From the NCBI RefSeq assembly GCF_000612725.1, contig NZ_HG964450.1, positions 528,034 through 592,033 of the forward strand: a stretch of DNA of 64,000 nt. Direction: 5' to 3'. Below are positions 16,549 to 25,587 of the stretch, in pieces. Under the pieces are notes generated by a model that saw nothing but the letters and a program-made list of their open reading frames with translations, did no database searches and was not told where the DNA came from. Positions within the stretch are counted from its first letter, which is position 1. Each line of letters starts with the position of its first letter. This stretch comes from Mycolicibacterium austroafricanum (GTDB taxonomy: Bacteria; Actinomycetota; Actinomycetes; Mycobacteriales; Mycobacteriaceae). The position numbers were made by a program, and so were the translations under genes.

Positions 16549-18579
16549 ATGGTGGGCGTGACCGACACCGACAGCAAGCAGACCGATCCCTACCTGTGGC
16601 TGGAGGAGGTCACCGGCGACGATGCGCTGGCCTGGGTGCGTAAGCACAACGACCCGACGGTGGCCGACCTCGGCGGTGAACGCTTCGAGCAGATGCGCGC
16701 CGACGCGCTGGAGGTGCTCGACACCGACGCGCGGATTCCGTACGTCCGGCGCCGGGGTGACCACCTCTACAACTTCTGGCGCGACGCGACCAACCCCAAG
16801 GGGCTGTGGCGGCGCACCACGCTGGAGAGCTACCTGACCGAGAAGCCGGCCTGGGACGTCATCATCGACGTCGATGAGCTGGCCCGGGCTGACGGTCAGA
16901 ACTGGGTGTGGGCCGGCGCCGACGTCATCGAACCGGACCATTCGCTGGCGCTGATCAGCCTGTCGCGCGGCGGCTCCGACGCCGCCGTGGTGAGGGAATT
17001 CGACCTGCGGACACGGGAATTCGTCACCGGCGGGTTCGAGCTGTCCGAGGCCAAGTCGCAGGTCTCGTGGGAGGACGCCGACACGCTGCTGGTCGGCACC
17101 GACTTCGGCGAGGGATCGCTGACCGAATCGGGATATCCCCGTCTGGTGAAGCGGTGGCGGCGCGGGCAGCCGCTCGCCGAGGCCGAGACCGTGTTCAGCG
17201 GTTCCGAATCGGACGTGGTGGTGGCCGGTTCCCGGGACCGCACCGAGGGATTCGAACGCACGCTGGTCAGCCGCGCCCTGGACTTCTTCAACGAGCAGGT
17301 CTACGAGCTGCGCGACGGCGAGCTGATCCGCATCGACACCCCCACCGATGCCAGCATCTCGATCCACCGGCAGTGGCTGCTCATCGAACTGCGCACCGAC
17401 TGGAGCTACCGATTCCAGAATTATCCCGCCGGATCGCTGCTGGCCGCAGACTACGAGGAGTTCCTCGACGGCAGGGGCGAAGTGCAGGTGGTGTTCACCC
17501 CTGACGCGCACACCTGCCTGCACCACTACGCCTGGACCCGCGACCGCCTGGTCGTCGTCACGCTGGCTGACGTGGCCAGCCGGGTGCAGGTCTACACACC
17601 CGGGACGTGGACTGCCGAACCGGTGGCCGACCTGCCGCAGAACACGAACACCACGATCGCCGCGGCGGACCCCCTCGGTGACGAGATCTTCCTGGACTCT
17701 TCCGGTTTCGACACCCCGTCGCGACTCCTGCACGGCACGGCCGGCGGACCGCTGAGCGAGATCAAGCAGGCGCCGTCGTTCTTCGACTCCGCCGACCTCG
17801 AGGTGTCGCAGTACTTCGCCACCTCCGACGACGGAACCCGGGTCCCGTACTTCGTGGTCGGCCACCGGCACCGCCAAGGTCCCGGACCCACGCTGCTGGG
17901 CGGGTACGGCGGATTCGAGGTGGCCCGCACCCCGGGCTACGACGGCGTGCTGGGCCGGTTGTGGCTGGCCCGCGGCGGCACCTACGTGCTGGCCAACATC
18001 CGCGGCGGCGGCGAATACGGACCGACATGGCACACCCAGGCCATGCGAGAGGGGCGGCACCTGGTGGCCGAGGATTTCGCTTCTGTCGCAAGAGATCTGG
18101 TGGCGCGTGGGATCACCACCGTCGAGCAGCTGGGTGCGCAGGGCGGCAGCAACGGCGGCCTGTTGATGGGCATCATGCTCACCAAATACCCCGAGCTGTT
18201 CGGAGCGCTGGTGTGCAGTGTGCCGCTGCTCGACATGAAACGCTTCCACCTGCTGCTGGCCGGCGCGTCCTGGGTGGCCGAGTACGGAGATCCGGACAAC
18301 CCCGACGACTGGGCGTTCATCTCCGAATATTCGCCGTACCAGAACATCTCCGCCGACCGGCGCTATCCACCGGTGCTGATCACCACCTCCACCCGCGACG
18401 ACCGGGTGCACCCTGGTCACGCGAGGAAGATGACGGCGGCGCTGGAGGCGGCCGGGCATCCGGTGCGGTACTACGAGAACATCGAGGGCGGTCACGCGGG
18501 AGCGTCCGACAACCCTCAGATCGCGTTCCGGTCCGCGCTCATCTACGAGTTCCTGCACCGCACGCTGAACGGAAACTGA
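16549..18579 (+). CDS. Prolyl oligopeptidase family serine peptidase
   Basis: The 676-residue protein has an N-terminal seven-bladed beta-propeller region (about 60-430) and a C-terminal alpha/beta hydrolase domain. The nucleophile is about Ser534 in GGSNGG, the acid Asp617/618 in TRDDRVHPGH, and the histidine about 649 in GGHAGAS. It is similar in size to Rv0457c (673 residues). It cleaves short peptides after proline in the family, and no signal peptide is present, so it is cytosolic. ATG 16549, GTG 16552 and GTG 16558 are alternative starts. It is followed after 1 bp by a small membrane gene. Confidence 0.93.
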   Translation: MVGVTDTDSKQTDPYLWLEEVTGDDALAWVRKHNDPTVADLGGERFEQMRADALEVLDTDARIPYVRRRGDHLYNFWRDATNPKGLWRRTTLESYLTEKPAWDVIIDVDELARADGQNWVWAGADVIEPDHSLALISLSRGGSDAAVVREFDLRTREFVTGGFELSEAKSQVSWEDADTLLVGTDFGEGSLTESGYPRLVKRWRRGQPLAEAETVFSGSESDVVVAGSRDRTEGFERTLVSRALDFFNEQVYELRDGELIRIDTPTDASISIHRQWLLIELRTDWSYRFQNYPAGSLLAADYEEFLDGRGEVQVVFTPDAHTCLHHYAWTRDRLVVVTLADVASRVQVYTPGTWTAEPVADLPQNTNTTIAAADPLGDEIFLDSSGFDTPSRLLHGTAGGPLSEIKQAPSFFDSADLEVSQYFATSDDGTRVPYFVVGHRHRQGPGPTLLGGYGGFEVARTPGYDGVLGRLWLARGGTYVLANIRGGGEYGPTWHTQAMREGRHLVAEDFASVARDLVARGITTVEQLGAQGGSNGGLLMGIMLTKYPELFGALVCSVPLLDMKRFHLLLAGASWVAEYGDPDNPDDWAFISEYSPYQNISADRRYPPVLITTSTRDDRVHPGHARKMTAALEAAGHPVRYYENIEGGHAGASDNPQIAFRSALIYEFLHRTLNGN

Positions 18580-18580
18580 G

Positions 18581-18898
18581 ATGGCCATGTCGTGGTGGCT
18601 GCTGGGTGCCGGCGCGCTCGCGCTCGTCCTCGGCGCCGTCGTGCCGGGATGGGATACGCCGGCCCGTCCCGCGCGCGCGGTCAAGCGTCGCATCTACTGG
18701 GCGGGAACCGCGGTCGGTGTGGTGCTGCTGTTCCTCGGCGGCCTGCCGGACGTGCAGAGCGCGATCGCATTCGCCGCCGCCGCGATGATCCTGATGACGG
18801 GGTGGGCGTATTCCCGCACTCCCCACATCAAGGTCGGCGGGAAGATCTATTCCGCCTACGAGCCGAACCGCGAACCGGATCCGCCGGCCGGCGTGTAA
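18581..18898 (+). CDS. Small membrane protein
   Basis: The 105-residue protein has three hydrophobic helices (about 4-22, 38-58, 60-80) and a polar C-terminus, HIKVGGKIYSAYEPNREPDP. It starts one base after the prolyl oligopeptidase stop, so it is in the same transcript. I do not recognise a family. The downstream gap to 18971 holds no clear promoter. Confidence 0.7.
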   Translation: MAMSWWLLGAGALALVLGAVVPGWDTPARPARAVKRRIYWAGTAVGVVLLFLGGLPDVQSAIAFAAAAMILMTGWAYSRTPHIKVGGKIYSAYEPNREPDPPAGV

Positions 18899-18971
18899 CG
18901 CCCGAGGTTCTTCTCCCCACTACGACGTGATCACCGCGCCACCCGCAGCGCGGCCCGTCGAGAGGAACCTC

Positions 18972-19460
18972 ATGACCACCTTGAGCCGCCACACCGTCAT
19001 CGACCGGTTGCCCGTGTCCCGCCTGGAGAGCGCGGGCGGTGCACTGGCCCGTTACGGACTTGTCGTCGTCATCGCCTGGATCGGCGCGCTGAAGTTCACC
19101 GAATACGAGGCAAACGGCATCGCGCCGCTGGTGTCGGAAAGCCCGTTCATGAGCTGGGCCTACGACATCTTCTCCGTCACCACGTTCTCTGCACTGCTCG
19201 GCGTGCTGGAGCTGACTGCGGCGCTGCTGATCGCGGTCAAGCCGTGGTGGCCCAAGCTGTCGATCATCGGCTCTGTGATCGCCGTCGGACTTTTCGTCGC
19301 CACGCTGAGTTTCCTGGTGACCACCCCGGGAGTGTTCGAGGCCTCGGCAGGCGGTTTCCCCGTGCTGTCGTCGACCGGGCAGTTTCTCGTCAAAGACGTC
19401 GCGCTGCTCGGCATCTCCGTGTGGACGCTGGCCGACGCGATCAGAAGTTCCCGGCCCTGA
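18972..19460 (+). CDS. DUF417/YkgB (RclC-like) membrane protein
   Basis: The 162-residue, four-helix protein matches the DUF417 family, whose E. coli member RclC contributes to reactive-chlorine resistance. Diagnostic segments are WIGALKFTEYEANGIAPLV and a Ser/Thr-rich loop after TTPG, then GQFLVKDVALLG. ATG 18972 has AGAGGAACC upstream. Thirty-one bases after its stop comes an ECF sigma factor gene, so this protein may belong to the regulon of that sigma factor. A membrane oxidative-stress role is inferred from the family. Confidence 0.85.
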   Translation: MTTLSRHTVIDRLPVSRLESAGGALARYGLVVVIAWIGALKFTEYEANGIAPLVSESPFMSWAYDIFSVTTFSALLGVLELTAALLIAVKPWWPKLSIIGSVIAVGLFVATLSFLVTTPGVFEASAGGFPVLSSTGQFLVKDVALLGISVWTLADAIRSSRP

Positions 19461-19491
19461 CCCCGCCGTGACGGGCTACCATCTCGCCGAG

Positions 19492-20127
19492 ATGACCACC
19501 ACGTCAGCCGACGAGGCCGACCTCATCGCCGCCCTCCGGGCGCGCGATGAGGTCGCGTTCGCCCGCCTGGTCGATCAGCACACCCCCGCGATGCTGCGGG
19601 TGGCCCGCGGATACGTGGCCAGCCACGAGGTCGCCGAAGAAGTGGTGCAGGAGACGTGGATCGCACTACTGAAGGGAATCGACCGTTTCGAAGGCCGATC
19701 CTCTTTGCGCACATGGCTTTTCACCGTGATGATCAACATCGCCAAGACCCGCGGCCTGCGCGACCGCACCGACGCCGACGTCCAGATCGCCGCCTACACC
19801 GGCGGCACGGTGGATCCGAAGCGGTTCCGCGACAGCGACGATCCCTGGCCCGGTCACTGGAAAGCCGACGAGGTTCCGTCGCCGTTTCCGGATACTCCGG
19901 AAGGGTCGGTGCTCGGCGGCGAGCTGTTGGCGGTCACCCGACGGGAACTGGCCAAGCTTCCGGAGCGCCAACGCCTGGTGGTCACCATGCGCGATGTGCT
20001 CGACATGGACTCGGCCGAGGTGAGCCGCATGCTGGATCTCAGCCCGGCCAACCAGCGGGTGCTCCTGCACCGAGGCCGGGCCGCGGTGCGGCAGGCGCTG
20101 GAGAACTACCTGAAGGAGCCGGTGTGA
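19492..20127 (+). CDS. ECF-type RNA polymerase sigma factor
   Basis: The 211-residue protein has a sigma region 2 (about 20-90: FARLVDQHTPAMLRVARGYV, EEVVQETWIALLKGID, RTWLFTVMINIAKTR) and region 4 (about 145-205: LAKLPERQRLVVTMRDVLDM, NQRVLLHRGRAAVRQALENY). A longer linker, about 50 residues, separates them. ATG 19492 is preferred over an upstream GTG because region 2 begins soon after. The stop overlaps the anti-sigma start (GTGA). I cannot assign it to a named M. tuberculosis sigma factor. Confidence 0.92.
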   Translation: MTTTSADEADLIAALRARDEVAFARLVDQHTPAMLRVARGYVASHEVAEEVVQETWIALLKGIDRFEGRSSLRTWLFTVMINIAKTRGLRDRTDADVQIAAYTGGTVDPKRFRDSDDPWPGHWKADEVPSPFPDTPEGSVLGGELLAVTRRELAKLPERQRLVVTMRDVLDMDSAEVSRMLDLSPANQRVLLHRGRAAVRQALENYLKEPV

Positions 20128-20366
20128 ACACCGAACAACCCCTCGACTGCAACGAACTCGTGGAGTTGGTCACCGACTACCTCGACGGCACACTCGACCT
20201 GCACACCCGGGCGCGCTTCGACGAACACCTGCTCGGGTGTGACGGCTGCGCCAACTATCTGCAGCAGTTCCGCACCACCGTGGCGACGTTGGGCAGGGTC
20301 TCCGAGGACGCGATCGACCCGGCCTTCCGGGACAAGCTGCTCGACGCGTTCAAGAATTGGAGGTAG
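20124..20366 (+). CDS. Zinc-finger anti-sigma factor (soluble, no membrane helix)
   Basis: The 80-residue protein has the ZAS motif His35-x3-Cys39-x2-Cys42 (DEHLLGCDGCANYL) with an additional Cys9 in LDCNELVEL. This is the redox-sensitive fold that binds sigma region 2/4. It has no transmembrane segment, so the signal should be cytosolic, for example thiol oxidation. The GTG start overlaps the sigma gene stop. The crotonase start follows 2 bp after its stop. Confidence 0.9.
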   Translation: MNTEQPLDCNELVELVTDYLDGTLDLHTRARFDEHLLGCDGCANYLQQFRTTVATLGRVSEDAIDPAFRDKLLDAFKNWR

Positions 20367-20368
20367 CC

Positions 20369-21271
20369 GTGCCGGAACCCGAGTTCGAGACCCTCCTGTA
20401 CCGGGCCGATTCCGCTGTCGCGACCATCACGCTGAACCGGCCCGAACAGCTGAACACCATCGTCCCGCCCATGCCCGACGAGATCGAGGCCGCAGTCGGT
20501 CTGGCCGAACGGGACCCGCAGGTGAAGGTCATCGTGCTGCGTGGTGCGGGGCGCGCGTTCTCGGGCGGCTACGACTTCGGTGGCGGCTTCGCGCACTGGG
20601 GCGAAGCCATGAACACCGACGGGCGGTGGGACCCGGGCAAGGATTTCGCGATGGTCAGCGCCCGCGAGACCGGGCCGACGCAGAAGTTCATGGCGATCTG
20701 GCGGGCGTCCAAGCCGGTGATCGCGCAGGTGCACGGCTGGTGCGTGGGCGGCGCCAGCGACTACGCGTTGTGCGCCGACATCGTCATCGCCAGCGACGAC
20801 GCCGTCATCGGCACCCCGTACGCGCGGATGTGGGGTGCGTACCTGACGGGCATGTGGATCTACCGGCTCTCGCTGGCGAAGGTGAAATGGCATTCGCTGA
20901 CCGGCGAGCCGTTGACCGGAAAGGAAGCCGCCGCAGTCGAACTCATCAACGAGTCGGTGCCGTTCGAGCAGCTTGAGGCACGGGTGGCCGAGGTTGCGCA
21001 GAAGTTGGCGGGCATTCCGCTGTCGCAGCTCCAGGCGCAGAAGCTGATCGTCAACCAGGCTTTCGAGAACATGGGGCTGGCCTCGACCCAGACGCTCGGC
21101 GGCATCCTCGACGGGCTGATGCGCAACACCCCCGACGCGTTGGGGTTCATCGACACCGCGGCCGCCGACGGGGTCCGGGCCGCGGTCGAGCAGCGCGACG
21201 GTCCGTGGGGTGACTACAGCCAGGCGCCGCCGCATCGCCGGCCCGACCCGTCGCACGTCATCGAGCCCTGA
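20369..21271 (+). CDS. Crotonase-fold protein lacking the usual hydratase glutamates
   Basis: The 300-residue protein belongs to the enoyl-CoA hydratase/isomerase superfamily. The CoA/oxyanion loops are RAFSGGYDFGGG and HGWCVGGASDYALCADIV. In true hydratases the second loop carries GGCEL and the next strand PE. Here the corresponding residues are ASD and PYARMWG, so neither catalytic Glu is present. A different reaction is likely. GTG 20369 is preceded by GGAGG and lies 2 bp after the anti-sigma stop, an unusual operon partner. It may be driven by the same promoter as the sigma factor genes. Confidence 0.85.
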   Translation: MPEPEFETLLYRADSAVATITLNRPEQLNTIVPPMPDEIEAAVGLAERDPQVKVIVLRGAGRAFSGGYDFGGGFAHWGEAMNTDGRWDPGKDFAMVSARETGPTQKFMAIWRASKPVIAQVHGWCVGGASDYALCADIVIASDDAVIGTPYARMWGAYLTGMWIYRLSLAKVKWHSLTGEPLTGKEAAAVELINESVPFEQLEARVAEVAQKLAGIPLSQLQAQKLIVNQAFENMGLASTQTLGGILDGLMRNTPDALGFIDTAAADGVRAAVEQRDGPWGDYSQAPPHRRPDPSHVIEP

Positions 21272-21310
21272 CCCTTTCCGTTACGGCTCCGTTTCGTTAT
21301 TGTCGGTGCC

Positions 21311-22813
21311 ATGACCGACACCGACGTCGTCGTGGTGGGCGCGGGGCCCACGGGTCTGACGCTGGCGTGTGCGCTGCGGTTGCACGGCCTGACCGTGCAG
21401 GTGGTCGACCGCGCCGCAGGCCCGGCGACGACATCGCGGGCGAACTTCCTGCATGCCCGCGGCTCGGAGGTGCTGGGCCGGATCGGCGCGCTGGGCACCC
21501 TGCCCGACGAGTCGCTGCGAGCCATGCGCATCACCAACTACCTGGGCGACCGCCCGCTGGTGACACTGGAGTTCGGCGACCCCCGCATGCGCACCGCGGC
21601 ACCACCGATGGTGATCTCGCAGGCCAAGGTCGAGGCCTCGCTGCGGTCCCGGCTGGCCGATCTCGGCGCAGAGCCGCAGTGGGGTAACGGGCTGGCCGCA
21701 CTGCACCGCAACGACGACACCGTCGTCGCCGAACTCGACGACGGGACCAGCGTCGAGGCCCGGTGGCTCGTCGGCTGCGACGGCACCGCCAGTACCACCC
21801 GCAAGCTGGCCGGGATCGGGTTTCCCGGCGTCAAGCTGACCGAACGATGGCTGCTGGCCGACCTGCACCTGGACTGGGACCTCGACCGCGGCGGCACCAC
21901 CGGCTGGATCCATCCCGGCGGCCTGCTCGGCGCGATGCCGATGCCCGACAGCAGCGGGGCCCACGATCTGTGGCGGGTGTTCGCCTACGACCCCGGTCAC
22001 ACCGAGAAGCCCGCCGAGAGTGAGATTCTGGAGCGGATGCGGCAGGTCATCCCGCAACGCAGCGGACGCCGGGTGCACGTCGGTGACCCGGAGTGGCTGT
22101 CGGTGTTCACGGTGCACCGCAGGTTGGCCGACCGATACCGGCAGGGCCGGATCCTGATCGCCGGTGACGCCGCCCACGCCCACGCACCGTTCGGCGGTCA
22201 GGGCATGCTCACCGGCATAGGCGACGCCGAGAACCTGGCCTTCAAGCTCGCGCTGGTCACCCGCGGCCTGGCCGCCGACCCGTTCGTCGACACCTACGAG
22301 GCCGAGCGCCGGCCGCTGGCCACCGAGGTGCTGCGCGGCACCAGCGCGGCGACACGGGTGAACATCGCGGGCAACCCGGTCGGCCGGTTTCTGCGGGACC
22401 GGGTAGCGCCGAAGGTGTTCGGTCTCGCGCCGGTGCAGCGGTGGACGACCTACACCGCGTCCCAGTTGTGGGTGAGCTACCGCAAAGGACCACTGGGCGG
22501 TCGCGGGCCCAAGCCGCGGGCGGGTGACCGGATCCCCGACGTGGCGTGCGTGCGGCCCGACGGCACCCCGTCGCTGCTGCACCACGAACTGAGCGGGCGC
22601 TGGGCGCTGCTGGCGCCGCCCGACGCGCCGGCCGGGTGCGCCGACGTGGCCCGCCGCCATTTGGGCGACTTCGTCGAACCCCTGACCTTCGACGGGGACG
22701 AGGCGATGCTGATCCGGCCGGACGGCCACCTTGCCTGGCGTGGCGACGCCGGCGACGCCGACGGCGTAAACCTCTGGCTCACAAGGGCATTGACCACCGG
22801 CAACGCGCGATGA
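21311..22813 (+). CDS. Group A FAD monooxygenase (PheA/TfdB/MhpA-like)
   Basis: The 500-residue protein has N-terminal FAD motif GAGPTGLTLA, the internal LVGCDGTAS region, and the second FAD motif GDAAHAHAPFGGQGMLTGIGD. A thioredoxin-like C-terminal region follows (about 400-500). Such enzymes hydroxylate aromatic rings with NAD(P)H. The ATG start is 40 bp after the crotonase stop. CCGTTACGG (21278-21286), a 9-bp palindrome just upstream, may be an operator. Its stop overlaps the start of a TetR gene (ATGA), which suggests an autoregulated pair responding to an aromatic substrate (inference). Confidence 0.9.
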   Translation: MTDTDVVVVGAGPTGLTLACALRLHGLTVQVVDRAAGPATTSRANFLHARGSEVLGRIGALGTLPDESLRAMRITNYLGDRPLVTLEFGDPRMRTAAPPMVISQAKVEASLRSRLADLGAEPQWGNGLAALHRNDDTVVAELDDGTSVEARWLVGCDGTASTTRKLAGIGFPGVKLTERWLLADLHLDWDLDRGGTTGWIHPGGLLGAMPMPDSSGAHDLWRVFAYDPGHTEKPAESEILERMRQVIPQRSGRRVHVGDPEWLSVFTVHRRLADRYRQGRILIAGDAAHAHAPFGGQGMLTGIGDAENLAFKLALVTRGLAADPFVDTYEAERRPLATEVLRGTSAATRVNIAGNPVGRFLRDRVAPKVFGLAPVQRWTTYTASQLWVSYRKGPLGGRGPKPRAGDRIPDVACVRPDGTPSLLHHELSGRWALLAPPDAPAGCADVARRHLGDFVEPLTFDGDEAMLIRPDGHLAWRGDAGDADGVNLWLTRALTTGNAR

Positions 22814-23409
22814 CGGCGTCCCGCGGCCGCCCGCGGGACGCCGGCGCCGATGTGGCGATCCTGCGCGCCGGACTCGAGCTGTTCATCGAACGCGGCGTCG
22901 AGGGCACCAGCATGGAGCAGATCGCCAGAAAGGCGGGAGTCGGCAAGCCGACGATCTACCGCCGGTGGGCCACCAAGGAAGAGCTGATCTCGGCGGCGAT
23001 GGAGACACTGGTCGTCGCCGAAACCGGGTGGGCGTCACCGGAGGCCATCGCCACCGAGTCGCCCTACGAACTCGTCGAGGCTGCGATCGAGGGGGCCGCC
23101 GTCGCGACCACCACGCCGCAGTACCGTGCGCTGGTCGCCCGGGTGTTCGGCTCGGCCGTGAGCCATCCGGAGCTGATGGCCACGTACTGGCGCCGCTACA
23201 TCCTGCCGCGGCGGCGGCTGGCGGCCGCGCTGCTGGAGCGGGCACGTGAGCTGGGCACCGTTGCCGCCGACGCGAACCCCGACGTGGCGATCGACATGAT
23301 GGTCGGCGCGGTGACGTACCGCGTGCTGCAGCCCGACCCGCCCGACGTCGACGAGATGCGGCGCTATCTCCGCGAGGTGTACCGACAGGTCGGGCTGCTA
23401 CCGGACTGA
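22810..23409 (+). CDS. TetR family regulator
   Basis: The 199-residue protein has an N-terminal HTH (about 10-60: ILRAGLELFIERGVEGTSME, AGVGKPTIYRRWATKEELI) and a C-terminal ligand domain with YWRRYILPRRRLAAALLERA. It resembles the TetR_C_16-type aromatic repressors. It is translationally coupled to the monooxygenase upstream (ATGA), so it probably controls that gene. The ligand is unknown. Confidence 0.9.
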   Translation: MTASRGRPRDAGADVAILRAGLELFIERGVEGTSMEQIARKAGVGKPTIYRRWATKEELISAAMETLVVAETGWASPEAIATESPYELVEAAIEGAAVATTTPQYRALVARVFGSAVSHPELMATYWRRYILPRRRLAAALLERARELGTVAADANPDVAIDMMVGAVTYRVLQPDPPDVDEMRRYLREVYRQVGLLPD

Positions 23410-23416
23410 CCGGGTG

Positions 23417-23878
23417 CTACGTGTCGCGCCGGGCGTGCCAGCGTTCCAGCACTGCCGGGATCTCGGCCATCAGGAAAGCGTAGAAGTCCCGCATCTCGAC
23501 CAGACGCTGCCGCGCCAGGCTTGTACGGCCGGTCACCGCGATCCCGGCGTCGGCAGCGTCCATGAACGCCGCGATGGTCTGATTCTGACCGGTGTACAGC
23601 ATCGCCCACGCGTCGGGCCGGAGCCGGAAATGGTCACGGCGGCTACTCGGTGCCGGCACGCGCTCGGCCAGCCCGACCGCCGTCAGCGTCTTCAACGCGC
23701 CCGAGATCGACCCGGCACTGGCCTGCAGATCGTCGGCCAACTCGGCCATCGTCACACTGGGCTGCTCGGAGAACAACAGCGCAGCAAGCACCCGCGCAGT
23801 CATGCGCTGCAGCCCGTGTCCTGCGAGAACAAGTGCGAGTCGCTCCGCGGCGTCATGCACCTTCGGCGAGGGAGCCAC
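23417..23878 (-). CDS. MarR/GbsR-type transcription regulator
   Basis: The 153-residue protein has a winged helix (about 25-95), including SVTMAELADDLQASAGSISG and the wing VPAPSSRRDHFRL, followed by dimerisation helices. GTG 23878 has GCAGGAGG 8-9 bp upstream. An alternative start further upstream would put the promoter region inside the gene. It is divergent from the ABC exporter operon with a palindrome between them, so it is the likely repressor of that exporter. It converges with the TetR gene (7 bp apart). Confidence 0.88.
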   Translation of the reverse strand: MAPSPKVHDAAERLALVLAGHGLQRMTARVLAALLFSEQPSVTMAELADDLQASAGSISGALKTLTAVGLAERVPAPSSRRDHFRLRPDAWAMLYTGQNQTIAAFMDAADAGIAVTGRTSLARQRLVEMRDFYAFLMAEIPAVLERWHARRDT

Positions 23879-23905
23879 CGACGAAACCTCCTGCAGATAA
23901 CTGGT

Positions 23906-23924
23906 CTTCAATAATTTCTGAAAG
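23906..23924. promoter_or_regulatory. Putative MarR operator
   Basis: CTTCA-ATAATTTC-TGAAAG is an AT-rich imperfect inverted repeat in an otherwise GC-rich area. It lies 28-46 bp upstream of the MarR start and about 85-100 bp upstream of the ABC ATPase. Confidence 0.45.
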
Positions 23925-24007
23925 TTTAGTACAGTCGGTCGCGGTGCTCCGGGAAGTCTGGTCGGAAACACGTATCCGGCTGCCCAGCGAAGGTTGACAC
24001 AGACACC

Positions 24008-24880
24008 ATGAACACCGAATCCGTCATCGACGTCCGCGACCTGACGTACACCTATCCGAAGACCGCCGAACCCGCAGTGCGGGGAATGGATTTCGCCGTG
24101 GGCCGAGGCGAGATCTTCGGATTCCTCGGCCCCAGCGGGGCGGGCAAGTCCACCACGCAGAAGCTGCTGATCGGGCTGCTGCGCGGGCACGGCGGCCAGG
24201 CGCTGGTCTGGGGGCGAGATCCGCTCGACTGGGGACCGCGGTACTACCAGCGCATCGGGGTGTCCTTCGAACTGCCCAACCACTACCTCAAGCTGACCGG
24301 CGCCGAGAACCTGCAGTTCTTCGCCTCGCTCTACGACAGCGCCGGCCCCGACCCGCGAAGCCTCCTCGACGACGTCGGCCTCACCGATGCGGCAGACACC
24401 CGAGTCGCCAAGTACTCCAAGGGAATGCAGATGCGGCTGACATTCGCCCGGTCGCTGGTCAACGACCCGGAGCTGTTGTTCCTCGACGAGCCGACATCCG
24501 GACTCGACCCGGTCAACGCCCGCCGTATCAAGGACATCATCCTGGACCTGAAGGCCCGGGGCCGCACCGTGTTCCTCACGACCCACGACATGGCCACCGC
24601 CGACGAGCTCTGCGACCGCGTCGCCTTCGTCGTCGACGGCCGCATCGTCGCCCTCGACGCACCGGCAGAACTCAAGATCGCCCGTAGCCGTCGCCTGGTC
24701 CGCGTCGAATACCGCAGTGCCCAGGGCACGTTGCAGACCACCGAGTTCCCGATGGACGGTCTGGCCGACGACCCCGAGTTCCGCACCGTGCTGCGCGACC
24801 ACCATGTGGAGACCATCCACAGCCGCGAGGCCAGCCTCGACGAGGTGTTCGTCGACGTCACCGGCAGGAGCCTGGCATGA
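24008..24880 (+). CDS. ABC transporter ATPase (efflux type)
   Basis: The 290-residue ATPase has Walker A GPSGAGKST (41-49), the signature YSKGMQMRLTFARSL, Walker B LLFLDEPTSGLD and the H-loop TTHDM. A C-terminal accessory region follows (about 220-290). Together with two small permeases it forms a drug-exporter-type complex. From memory, gene order and sizes match M. tuberculosis Rv2688c-Rv2687c-Rv2686c, linked to fluoroquinolone efflux. The stop overlaps the next gene (ATGA). Confidence 0.93.
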   Translation: MNTESVIDVRDLTYTYPKTAEPAVRGMDFAVGRGEIFGFLGPSGAGKSTTQKLLIGLLRGHGGQALVWGRDPLDWGPRYYQRIGVSFELPNHYLKLTGAENLQFFASLYDSAGPDPRSLLDDVGLTDAADTRVAKYSKGMQMRLTFARSLVNDPELLFLDEPTSGLDPVNARRIKDIILDLKARGRTVFLTTHDMATADELCDRVAFVVDGRIVALDAPAELKIARSRRLVRVEYRSAQGTLQTTEFPMDGLADDPEFRTVLRDHHVETIHSREASLDEVFVDVTGRSLA

Positions 24881-25587
24881 AGCGGTGGGTCAGTGCGCTG
24901 CGCCTGGAGGCCACCCTGCAGGTGCGGCAGCGGTTCGTTCACGCCGCGGTGATCTCCGGGATGCTGTGGCTGGTGGTGCTGCTGCCGATGCCGCAACACC
25001 TGCGCAGCATTGTCGAGCCCTACGTGTTGATCGGCGATATCACCATCGTCGGCTTCTTCTTCATCGGCGGCGCGGTGTTCTTCGAGAAGCAGGAACGCAC
25101 GCTCGGCGCCGTCATCTGCAGCCCCCTACGGTTCATCGAGTACCTTTCCGTCAAAATTCTTGTGCTCACCGGTGTTTCGCTGTTCATCGCAGTGGTGGTG
25201 ACGCTGGCGACGCACGGCACCGACTTCCGCCCGGGATTTCTGGTGGCGGGTGTGGTGCTCGGCACCCTGGTGATGCTGCTGGTGGGCTTCATCTCGGCGC
25301 TGCCGTTCGACTCGGTCAGCGACTGGTTCCTCTCCACGGTGGTGCCGCTGCTGATCCTGTCGCTGCCGGTGATGTACATGCTCGGCGTCTGGACCAACCC
25401 GGCGTTTTACCTGGTTCCGACCCAGGGCCCGCTGCTGATGTTCCTCGCAGTCTTCGACCAGGTCAGCCTCGCACCATGGCAGGTCGGCTACGCCGTGCTG
25501 TACCCGCTGATCTGCGCCGCGGGGCTCTACCGGCTGGCCAGGGTCATGTTCGGCCGCTACGTCGTCGAACGGTCGGGGGTGGCGTGA
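24877..25587 (+). CDS. ABC-2-type exporter permease, first subunit
   Basis: The 236-residue protein has six hydrophobic segments from about residue 20 to 225, with the EKQERTLGAVICSP loop typical of ABC-2 permeases. It overlaps the ATPase gene (ATGA) and the next permease (TGATG). It acts in the inner membrane as one half of a heterodimeric exporter. Confidence 0.88.
   Translation: MKRWVSALRLEATLQVRQRFVHAAVISGMLWLVVLLPMPQHLRSIVEPYVLIGDITIVGFFFIGGAVFFEKQERTLGAVICSPLRFIEYLSVKILVLTGVSLFIAVVVTLATHGTDFRPGFLVAGVVLGTLVMLLVGFISALPFDSVSDWFLSTVVPLLILSLPVMYMLGVWTNPAFYLVPTQGPLLMFLAVFDQVSLAPWQVGYAVLYPLICAAGLYRLARVMFGRYVVERSGVA

Noticed and set aside
18960..18971. GGAAC before the DUF417 gene as an ECF -35 box
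   Set aside because: It lies only a few bases before the ATG and more likely serves as the ribosome-binding site. No matching -10 could fit.
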